Positions 6,892 to 13,240 of a stretch of DNA of 16,669 nucleotides are shown piece after piece. The notes beneath the pieces were generated by a model. The model made no database searches. It was not told where the DNA came from and was given only the letters and a program-made list of their open reading frames with translations. The DNA lies in NCBI GenBank assembly GCA_021205375.1, contig JAJPXR010000172.1, forward strand, positions 1 through 16,669. The letters are read 5' to 3'. This DNA is from Clostridiales bacterium. Lineage in GTDB: Bacteria; Bacillota; Clostridia; Oscillospirales; Oscillospiraceae. Both the position numbers and the translations under genes were made by a program. Numbering within the stretch: the stretch's first letter is position 1; each line of letters opens with the position of its first letter.

Positions 6892-9161
6892 GGAATGTCA
6901 TCAACTTAAACAAAGGGTGGAAATTCATCCAGCAGGATGTAGGACTGCCCGCGGCCTACCCCACGGACTGGCAGGACGTTGACCTGCCCCACACCTGGAA
7001 CGCCGTGGACGGGCACGATGGCAACGGCAGCTATGACCGGGGCAGCTATTGGTATGCTAAATCCTTCCCCACGCCCAAGCAGCCGCTGGCTGGCGGGCGC
7101 GTCTACGTCGAGATCATGGCGGCAGGCCAGCAGGCCACCGTCTATGTCAACGGCGAAAAGGTCACCTACCACGAGGGCGGCTACTCCATCTTCCGGGCGG
7201 ACATCACCGACCTGTGCAAGGACGGCGAGGACAACCTGCTGGTGGTCAACTGCTCCAACGAGTACAAGGACAGCGTCTATCCCCAGTCCGCGGACTTCAC
7301 CTTCTACGGCGGCCTGTACCGGGGCGTCAACCTGATCTCTGTCCCCAATGCCCACTTTGACCTGGACTACTACGGCGGCCCCGGCCTGAAAGTCACTCCC
7401 AAGCCCTGCGAGAAGTGCGGCGGCGCTACCTTCGAGCTGGAGACCTATGTCACCAACCCCGACGAGAACTTCACCGTCCTCTATTCCATCAAGGACTCCG
7501 ACGGCAAGGAAGTCGCCTACGCCTGCCGCCCCTCCGACAGCACCGCTGTCACCCTGTATGTCCCCGACGCCAAGCTGTGGGACATCGACAGCCCCAACCT
7601 CTACACCGTCACCGCGCTGCTCCAGCGCCGCAACGAGGCATATGACGAGGTCTCCTGCAAGGCGGGCGTCCGCAGCTTCTCCGTTACCCCCGACGACGGC
7701 TTCATCATCAACGGCGTCGAGACCCCCCTGCGGGGCGTCAGCCGCCACCAGGACCGCCTGTACAAGGGCAACGCGCTCTCCAAGGAAGAACATTACGAGG
7801 ACGCGAAGATCATCAAGGAGCTGGGCGCAAACACCATCCGTCTGGCCCACTATGAGCACTCCCAGGACTTCTATGACGCCTGCGACGAGCTGGGCTTCAT
7901 CATCTGGGCGGAGATCCCCTTCATCAGCGTGTTCAACAAGGACCCCGCCGCCCACCAGAACTGCATCAGCCAGATGAAAGAGCTGATCGTGCAGAACTAC
8001 AACCACCCCTCCATCTGCTTCTGGGGCATCTCCAACGAGATTTTGATCGGCGGCATCTCCCAGCAGTTGGTGGACAACCATGTGGAGCTGAACAAGATGG
8101 TCAAGGAGATGGACCCCACCCGTCTGACCACCATCGCCCACGTCTCCATGACCCCCGTGGAAAGCCCCATGCACCACATCACCGACGTCATCAGCTACAA
8201 CCATTACTTCGGCTGGTACGGCGGCAAGATGGAGGACAACGGACCCTGGCTGGATGACTTCCACGCCAAGCATCCCGACCTGTGTCTGGGCATGAGCGAG
8301 TACGGCTGCGAGGGCGTCATCACAAACCACGGCCCCGAACCCGCCTGCAAGGACTACAGCGAGGAATATCAGGCCATGTACCACGAGCATCTGGCGAAGG
8401 TGTTCGACGAGCGGCCCTGGATGTGGTCCACCCACGTCTGGAACATGTTCGACTTCGGCTGCGCTGCCCGGAACGAGGGCGGCGTAGCGGGCCGGAACAA
8501 CAAGGGCCTGGTCACCATGGACCGCAAGACCAAGAAGGATTCCTATTACATCTATCAGGCGTACTGGACCAAGGCCCCCATGGTCCACATCACGGGCAAG
8601 CGTTACGCCCAGCGCGCCGGCGAGACCACTCTCGTCAAGGTCTACACCAACCAGCCCAGCGTCTCCCTGTACCTGAACGGCGAACTGGTGGAGGCCAAGG
8701 CCGTTGTGGACCACATCGCCGCGTTCACCGTGGCCCTGAAGGACGGCTTCAACATCCTGGTGGCTGACGCGGGCGGCGTGAAGGATTCCACCACCCTGGA
8801 GAAGGTGGAGACCGAGCCCGCCATCTACACCCTGCCCGAAGTCAACGAGCGCCGCGAGGGTGTCGCCAACTGGTTCAGCTCTGTGGGCGACATGGATCTG
8901 TCCGCCCCCATGGAGTTCCCGGAGGGCTATTACAGCGTCAAGGACACCTTCCTGGAGATCGCCAAGAGCGAAGAGGCCCTGGAGATCGCCCGGAAAGCCG
9001 TCAAGCTGGCCAGCAACTTCGACATCGCCCCCGGCGTGGGCATGTGGGACATGATGAAGGTCATGACCCCTGAGGGAATGGTCGATATGGCTGGCGGCAC
9101 CATGCCGGAGGGCTTCCTGGAGAGCCTGAACGCCCAGCTCATCAAGGTGAAGAAGGCGTAA
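6888..9161 (+). CDS. Glycoside hydrolase family 2 enzyme, probable beta-glucuronidase or beta-galactosidase type
   Basis: A 757-residue retaining beta-glycosidase without signal peptide, so cytoplasmic. The order is an N-terminal jelly roll (about 1-175), an Ig-like domain (180-275), a TIM barrel (280-565) with acid/base E384 in SNEI and nucleophile E471 in GMSEYGCEG, an Ig-like domain (about 580-645), and a helical C-terminal extension (675-757). A glucuronate-linked N-x-K (N537, K539) lies in GRNNKGLVT, but GH2 beta-galactosidases carry a similar NxKGLVT, so it does not settle the substrate. E. coli GusA is ~603 residues and lacks the two C-terminal parts. Nearby uxaC and a UxuR-like regulator favour a uronoside substrate. 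ATG 6888 follows AAGGAG by eight bases. GH2 is sure; substrate is inferred. Confidence 0.9.
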   Translation: MRNVINLNKGWKFIQQDVGLPAAYPTDWQDVDLPHTWNAVDGHDGNGSYDRGSYWYAKSFPTPKQPLAGGRVYVEIMAAGQQATVYVNGEKVTYHEGGYSIFRADITDLCKDGEDNLLVVNCSNEYKDSVYPQSADFTFYGGLYRGVNLISVPNAHFDLDYYGGPGLKVTPKPCEKCGGATFELETYVTNPDENFTVLYSIKDSDGKEVAYACRPSDSTAVTLYVPDAKLWDIDSPNLYTVTALLQRRNEAYDEVSCKAGVRSFSVTPDDGFIINGVETPLRGVSRHQDRLYKGNALSKEEHYEDAKIIKELGANTIRLAHYEHSQDFYDACDELGFIIWAEIPFISVFNKDPAAHQNCISQMKELIVQNYNHPSICFWGISNEILIGGISQQLVDNHVELNKMVKEMDPTRLTTIAHVSMTPVESPMHHITDVISYNHYFGWYGGKMEDNGPWLDDFHAKHPDLCLGMSEYGCEGVITNHGPEPACKDYSEEYQAMYHEHLAKVFDERPWMWSTHVWNMFDFGCAARNEGGVAGRNNKGLVTMDRKTKKDSYYIYQAYWTKAPMVHITGKRYAQRAGETTLVKVYTNQPSVSLYLNGELVEAKAVVDHIAAFTVALKDGFNILVADAGGVKDSTTLEKVETEPAIYTLPEVNERREGVANWFSSVGDMDLSAPMEFPEGYYSVKDTFLEIAKSEEALEIARKAVKLASNFDIAPGVGMWDMMKVMTPEGMVDMAGGTMPEGFLESLNAQLIKVKKA

Positions 9162-9205
9162 AGAAAACGTATCCCTTTCATCGGCCTTATCAAATGTTTT
9201 AGCGT

Positions 9206-9408
9206 GGAAAACCCCTCCACCATGCTTCGCATGGTCCCCCTCCCCTTTCAGGGGAGGCGAGGGGGGATAGTGCTTACTGTTTGGCTAGCGTTATTGCCCC
9301 ATATAGTACAAGTTTTCCGCGAAGAACTGGTGTTCTGTAACTGACCACCCCTCTTGCCTCCCCTGAAAGGGGAGGTGGCACGGCGTAAGCCGTGACGGAG
9401 GGGTTTCC
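9206..9408 (+). mobile_element. MITE-like element, inverted hairpin arms with non-coding core (copy 1)
   Basis: A ~203-bp element is bounded by GGAAAACCCCTCC and, inverted, GGAGGGGTTTCC. Each arm has an outer variable hairpin (ACCATGCTTCGCATGGT; CACGGCGTAAGCCGTG) and an inner constant hairpin (CTCCCCTTTCAGGGGAG). Between the arms, about 9264-9347, lies a core starting ATAGTGCTTACTGTTTGGC and ending CTGACCA. A similar core occurs inverted at 16541-16625. No clear target-site duplication is visible. It sits between two genes that otherwise look like one operon. Confidence 0.75.
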
Positions 9409-9449
9409 TCCCAAGGCTGAACAAAAAGGGATACCTAAGATTCCGTAGA

Positions 9450-9496
9450 AAACCGGTTCGCCGGTTTCTGCCCCGCCGCGGGGTTCCGCGGCGGGG
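9450..9496. other. Two adjacent perfect hairpins
   Basis: AAACCGG-TTCG-CCGGTTT (9450-9467, a TTCG tetraloop) is followed three bases later by an 11-bp stem CCCCGCCGCGG / CCGCGGCGGGG with a GGTT loop (9471-9496). No T run follows, so simple termination is unlikely. They may stabilise or process the mRNA upstream of the transporter gene. Confidence 0.6.
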
Positions 9497-9643
9497 AACC
9501 AGCATATTTGCCTGTCCAAAGGAAGGAGGAAACATCTCCCCCGCTATTCCCAACGGGGCGCGGACAAGGCAGTTTTCATACCACCTCCGCCGGATTGCCA
9601 CGGTGGAACCTTGTCAAACTACTAGAAAAGGAGCTTGAGAGAA

Positions 9644-11038
9644 ATGGCAACAAAAAACAACACTGCCGTAAAGCCCTTTGGCACCGTCGATAAAATCGCG
9701 TATGCCTTTGGCGATTTCGGCAACGACTTTACCTTTATCCTGGCTTCCAGCTTCATGCTGAAGTTCTACACCGACGTTATGGGCGTCTCTGCCGGTCTGG
9801 TTGGCCTGCTGATGATGGCCGCCCGTTTCGTGGATGCCGTCACCGACACCGCTATGGGTCAGTTGGTGGACCGCAGCGAGGCCACTGAGAAGGGCCGTTT
9901 CATCCCCTGGATGCGGCGTTTCATGGGTCCTGTGGCCCTGGCTTCCTTCCTGCTGTACGCCTCCTGGTTTGCGAACATGCCCATGGGGTTCAAGATCTTC
10001 TGGATGTTCTTCACCTACCTGCTCTGGGGCAGCATCTGCTACACCGGCGTCAACATCCCCTACGGTTCCATGGCTTCCGCCATCACCGACAACCCCGACC
10101 AGCGTACCGAGCTGTCCACTTGGCGTAACATCGGCGCGACCCTGGCTCAGACCGCTATCGGCGTGGTTCTGCCTCTGGTGGTTTATTACACCGACGCCAA
10201 CGGCAACAGCCAGCTCTCCGGCTTCAAGATGTCCGTTGCTGCGGGCGTCTGCTCCATCTGCGCCGTTATCTGCTATCTGATCTGCACCTCCCTGTCCACC
10301 GAGCGCGTTAAGATCCCCAAGAAGGTTGAGAAGTTCAGCGTCGGCGCTCTGCTCAAGCAGCTTGGTTCCAGCCGCGCCCTGATCTCCATCATCGCCGCCG
10401 CCATCGTCCTGCTGCTGTCTCAGCTGACCATGTCCGGTATGTGCGCCTACATTTTCCCCAACTACTACAACGCCCCCTCCGGCCAGTCTATTGCAACCCT
10501 CATTGGCAGCTTGATGGGCCTTGTTCTGTGCTTCTTCGTTATCCCGCCTGCGGCTAAGCGGTTTGGTAAGAAGGAGATCTCCACCGCCGGTGGTATCGTG
10601 GCTGTTATTGGCTTCTTCATCGCTTTCCTGCTGCGTCCGTCCAATATGTACGTTTACATCCTGTTCTATGAGCTGGGTTATTTCGGCGTTGCCATGTTCA
10701 ACGGCTGTATCTGGGCCATGATCGTGGACGTTATCGACGAGGACAACGTCCGCCGCGGCACCCGTTCCGACGGCACCATCTACTCCCTGTACTCCTTCGC
10801 CCGTAAGATCGGCCAGGCGCTGTCCTCCGGTCTGACCGGCGCCCTGCTGACCATGGTCGGCTACACCGCTGAGACCGCTTTCGACACTGAGGTCGTGAAC
10901 GGTATCTTCACCGCCGGTACCCTGATTCCCACCATCGGCTTCGCCCTGCTGGTCGTGGTTCTTGCCTTCTGGTATCCGCTGGACAAGAAGACCGTCGATG
11001 CCAACGCTGCTAAGCTGGCTGAGATGCGTAAGCAGTAA
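9644..11038 (+). CDS. GPH-family (melibiose/GusB-type) sugar:cation symporter
   Basis: A 464-residue, 12-helix major facilitator superfamily permease for glycosides. The N-terminus has the GPH start DKIAYAFGDFGNDF (16-29). The diagnostic loop after helix 2 reads DAVTDTAMGQLVDRSE...GRFIPW (64-89), matching DPxxGxxxDRxxxxxGRFRPW. A central-loop DED.R.GTRSDGTIYS block (about 367-385) is also typical. ATG 9644 is chosen because AAAGGAG lies about ten bases upstream; a TTG at 9635 is too close to that site. The cytoplasmic GH2 enzyme needs an importer for its glycosides, and GusB is the family's glucuronide member, so that substrate is inferred from context. Separated from the GH2 gene by 482 bp with a repeat element, and followed by strong terminators. 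Confidence 0.93.
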   Translation: MATKNNTAVKPFGTVDKIAYAFGDFGNDFTFILASSFMLKFYTDVMGVSAGLVGLLMMAARFVDAVTDTAMGQLVDRSEATEKGRFIPWMRRFMGPVALASFLLYASWFANMPMGFKIFWMFFTYLLWGSICYTGVNIPYGSMASAITDNPDQRTELSTWRNIGATLAQTAIGVVLPLVVYYTDANGNSQLSGFKMSVAAGVCSICAVICYLICTSLSTERVKIPKKVEKFSVGALLKQLGSSRALISIIAAAIVLLLSQLTMSGMCAYIFPNYYNAPSGQSIATLIGSLMGLVLCFFVIPPAAKRFGKKEISTAGGIVAVIGFFIAFLLRPSNMYVYILFYELGYFGVAMFNGCIWAMIVDVIDEDNVRRGTRSDGTIYSLYSFARKIGQALSSGLTGALLTMVGYTAETAFDTEVVNGIFTAGTLIPTIGFALLVVVLAFWYPLDKKTVDANAAKLAEMRKQ

Positions 11039-11077
11039 TCCGTAACCTTACAAACAACTCCTTCTCGTCCCCTCTAA

Positions 11078-11112
11078 GTCCGGCCAGGGCGTGCGCGCCC
11101 TGACCGGCGGAC
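11078..11112 (+). terminator. GC-rich hairpin after transporter gene
   Basis: GTCCG...CAGGGCG-TGCG-CGCCCTG...CGGAC forms a two-part stem 40 bases past the transporter stop. It has no T run of its own, so it may protect the 3' end or act together with the terminator that follows. Confidence 0.5.
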
Positions 11113-11120
11113 GGGATAGA

Positions 11121-11165
11121 AAAACGCTCGAATCCAGTTTGTGACTGGGTTCGAGCGTTTTGTTT
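11121..11165 (+). terminator. Strong bidirectional intrinsic terminator
   Basis: A 12-bp perfect outer stem (AAAACGCTCGAA / TTCGAGCGTTTT) continues into CCAG/CTGG with a 7-base loop (11138-11144), flanked by A runs and T runs. It ends the transporter unit and could also stop transcripts from the other side. Confidence 0.93.
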
Positions 11166-11180
11166 CGTTATGTGAGGCGG

Positions 11181-11224
11181 GAACCCCCCTCCGTCACGGC
11201 CTTTGGCGGCGGTGGAGGGGGTTC
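11181..11224. repeat. Collapsed solo copy of the interspersed element
   Basis: GAACCCCCCTCC at one end and GGAGGGGGTTC at the other surround CGTCACGGCCTTTGGCGGCGGT. The left half matches the outer end of the 11316 arm and the right half the outer end of the 11989 arm, with everything inside missing. It looks like an internal deletion derivative. Confidence 0.65.
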
Positions 11225-11315
11225 TACTGCGAAACCAAATTCATCAATCGTTTGGCAATAAGGCAGTTTGAGGCAGTTTGTGTACGTATTTGCTTGATGT
11301 AGTAATAATTTTTGA
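11225..11315. other. Short AT-rich spacer with tandem 10-mer
   Basis: This spacer between two repeat copies contains AGGCAGTTTG twice in tandem (about 11260-11280) and CAATCGTTTGGCAATAA, whose complement partly resembles element core sequence (GTCAAACGATTG at 16552-16563). No gene is seen. Confidence 0.4.
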
Positions 11316-11989
11316 CGTGGGAAACCCCTCCGTCACGGCTTGCGCCGTGCCACCTCCGCCGTCAAGCGGCACTTCCGGGGCTTTGCCCCTCCCTGCCCTT
11401 TCAGGGGAGGCAAGAGGGGTGGTCAGTTATGGCAAGGTATCAGGTTAAACATCAGGCTTGATGCTCTCTTGTAGGCGAAATTTCTTCATTCTATATTGAA
11501 TTTTGGAGTGAATCGCATCACAGATGCTGCAAAAACGGGTATTAATGTCCCGATTTGTGAAACGAAGCACTTCCAGTCCATATTGCTCCAGCAGGTCGGA
11601 ACGAATGGAATCATATTCCAAGCCTTCTGTTGTGTAGTGCTGAGTTCCGTCAATTTCTATCACCAGCTTTGCAGGTGAACAATAAAAATCAACGATATAA
11701 CCGTCAATTACTCTTTGCCGGTATACTTTTACGGGGTAGTCTTTCAGGAAAGCATACCACAAGCGGCGTTCCTCCGGCGTCATGTTTTTCCGTAATACCC
11801 TTGACCTGTCTTTTAATTCCTTATTGTAGCCGGTAAAGGGTTTTGATTCATCCATTATTTGCGCCTTAGTGATAGATTTCGGTTTCGTTAAATGAAAACC
11901 TGTGCCATTTGTTTAGAACTATCCCCCTTGCCTCCCCTGAAAGGGGAGGGGGACCGCCGCCTTTGGCGGCGGTGGAGGGGTTTTTCACG
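11316..11989 (-). mobile_element. Element with inverted hairpin arms carrying a DUF559 endonuclease gene (copy 3)
   Basis: Arms at 11316-11430 and 11918-11989 match those of the non-coding copies, including constant CCCTTTCAGGGGAGG hairpins, the inner boundaries GGTCAGTT and (complement) GATAGT, and outer ends CGTGGGAAACCCC / GGGGTTTTTCACG. In place of the ~85-bp core lies one DUF559 gene, which nearly fills the space between the arms. The left arm has an extra hairpin block (CCGCCGTCAAGCGGC, then GGGGCTTTGCCCC). The element ends 10 bases from the fabH stop codon. Mobility is inferred. Confidence 0.65.
11445..11855 (-). CDS. DUF559 (Vsr-like) endonuclease-fold protein
   Basis: A 136-residue protein of the DUF559 family, related in fold to Vsr mismatch endonucleases and other PD-(D/E)XK nucleases. 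The N-terminus has the family block MTPEERRLWYAFLKDY (25-40). The likely active site is IVDFYCSPAKLVIEIDG (54-70: D56, E67, D69), followed by QHY and by LRFTN (97-101). The ribosome site before ATG 11855 is weak (AAGG). Codon use and base composition are more AT-rich than the neighbouring genes, which suggests independent ancestry. It lies wholly between inverted repeat arms otherwise found around non-coding cores. The family assignment is firm; a role in moving the element is a hypothesis. Confidence 0.88.
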   Translation of the reverse strand: MDESKPFTGYNKELKDRSRVLRKNMTPEERRLWYAFLKDYPVKVYRQRVIDGYIVDFYCSPAKLVIEIDGTQHYTTEGLEYDSIRSDLLEQYGLEVLRFTNRDINTRFCSICDAIHSKIQYRMKKFRLQESIKPDV

Positions 11990-11998
11990 GTATCGTGT

Positions 11999-12955
11999 TT
12001 ACCACCGAATCAGACACGCCGCGCTGGACAGTCCGCCGCCGAAGGCGACCATTGCAATGAGGTCGCCCCGCTGGAACTTCCCGGCCCGGTTCCACTCGTC
12101 CATCGCCAGGGGGATGCTGGCGGCGGAGGTGTTGCCATACTTCTGGATGTTGACACAGAAGTGGTCGGCGGGGATGGCCTTCATCCGGCGGGCCGCGCCG
12201 TCGATGATGCGCTTGTTGGCCTGATGGGGGATGACCCAGTCCAGGTCCTTTTCCTCCAGCCCGGCTTTGGCCACCACCTCGGCCACCCGCTTGGGGAAGT
12301 TGCTGACGGCGAACTTGTAGGTCTCCTGACCGTTCATATGCACCAAGGGGAGCTGCTCGTCCCGCTCGTACCAGGGGGAGATGCCCTTTTTGGTGGGGAT
12401 GGCGATAACGTCGTCGCCCCCGGCGGTGACGAAGGAGGAGCCGAGGTAGTTGTCACCGGCCTCCAGCACCGCGGCCCCCGCGCCGTCGCCAAAGAGGACG
12501 CAGGTGGAGCGCTCGTGCCAGTTGAGGATGCGGGACATGGACTCCGCGCCTACCACCAGCATTTTGCGGATGCCACCCTTGCAGAAGAAGGCGGCGGCGG
12601 TGTCCATCAGGTAGATCCAGGCGGTGCAGGCGGCGTTCAGGTCCAGGCAGGGGCACTGCGCGCCCAGGTTCCGCTGGAGCAGACAGGCGATGGAGGGGCT
12701 GATGTATTCGCTGCTGACCGTGGCGCAGAGGATCATATCCAGCTCGTCCGCAGAGATACCGGCGTTTTCCAGGGCGTTCTGGGCGGCTTTGGTGGCCAGC
12801 TCCGAGGTGGTCTCATTGGTGACCACGTGGCGCTCCTTGATGCCGCTGCGGGTGGAGATCCACTCGTCGCTGGTGTCCAGGAAAACGGTCAGGTCGTCGT
12901 TGGTGACGACCTTGGGCGGCACATAGCTGCCTGTGCCGATGATTTTAAAACTCAT
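11999..12955 (-). CDS. fabH: Beta-ketoacyl-ACP synthase III (FabH-like)
   Basis: A 318-residue thiolase-fold enzyme that condenses acyl-CoA with malonyl-ACP to start fatty acid synthesis. The catalytic triad is visible as Cys110 in DLNAACTAW, His244 in VIPHQANKRI and Asn275 in KYGNTSAAS, with the GDGAGAAVLE block at about 156-165. The sequence after the cysteine is TAW, where many FabH proteins have SGF or AGF, so the acyl specificity may be unusual. An in-frame GTG at 12964 is part of the AAGGTG ribosome site, so ATG 12955, six bases after it, is the start. No other fatty-acid genes are adjacent, so a secondary-metabolite KAS III is also possible. It has a strong promoter of its own. Confidence 0.92.
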   Translation of the reverse strand: MSFKIIGTGSYVPPKVVTNDDLTVFLDTSDEWISTRSGIKERHVVTNETTSELATKAAQNALENAGISADELDMILCATVSSEYISPSIACLLQRNLGAQCPCLDLNAACTAWIYLMDTAAAFFCKGGIRKMLVVGAESMSRILNWHERSTCVLFGDGAGAAVLEAGDNYLGSSFVTAGGDDVIAIPTKKGISPWYERDEQLPLVHMNGQETYKFAVSNFPKRVAEVVAKAGLEEKDLDWVIPHQANKRIIDGAARRMKAIPADHFCVNIQKYGNTSAASIPLAMDEWNRAGKFQRGDLIAMVAFGGGLSSAACLIRW

Positions 12956-13019
12956 ATGCTTCACCTTCGTATATGGAATGTAGGCTCAAAAAAATGCGGA
13001 ATACTCACAAAATCAATTT

Positions 13020-13048
13020 ATTATACCAGAAAGTAATGAACGTGTCAA
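13020..13048 (-). promoter_or_regulatory. Consensus sigma-A promoter of fabH
   Basis: On the minus strand a perfect TTGACA (13043-13048), a 17-bp spacer and an extended -10 TGGTATAAT (hexamer 13020-13025). This is the best promoter in the window and implies high constitutive expression. Confidence 0.92.
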
Positions 13049-13138
13049 TTTTGAATTTGAACTGTTGGAAACAAACGCGGCGGTCTGTCGCAAAACGCCC
13101 CGTTTGCCGGAAAAGGGGGAAACTGCCGCCGGTTTCGA

Positions 13139-13168
13139 TTGACAGCACAGGGGATTTTGTACTAAAAT
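13139..13168 (+). promoter_or_regulatory. Promoter of the beta-CASP MBL gene
   Basis: TTGACA (13139-13144) and TAAAAT (13163-13168) are separated by 18 bp, about 73 bases before the start codon. A second TTGACA at about 13190 has no matching -10. Confidence 0.65.
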
Positions 13169-13240
13169 AGACCTAAGAAAACGGACACGTTTGACATTTT
13201 GCTGAAAATATGCGAAAAACGAAGGAAAGAGGTGCCACGA

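Larger units (their letters stand above)
9162..9643. other. Non-coding gap between GH2 and transporter genes, with repeat element and hairpins
   Basis: This 482-bp stretch holds the interspersed element 9206-9408, two perfect hairpins at 9450-9496, and an orphan strong ribosome-site sequence (GGAAGGAGG, about 9520-9528) with no start codon at usable distance. No convincing promoter for the transporter was found. Transcription may therefore read through from the GH2 gene, past these structures. Confidence 0.55.

Noticed and set aside
6906..8714. 602-codon open frame on the minus strand opposite the GH2 gene.
   Set aside because: It is an antisense shadow rich in Val, Gly, Asp and Ala; the plus-strand frame has catalytic motifs, ribosome site and correct length.
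9508..9693. Small frame after the orphan GGAAGGAGG sequence.
   Set aside because: It would need to start upstream of that ribosome site, runs into the transporter gene in another frame and resembles nothing known.
11496..11836. Small plus-strand frames opposite the DUF559 gene.
   Set aside because: The minus-strand frame has clear DUF559 motifs; the plus-strand frames are short, without ribosome sites or domains.
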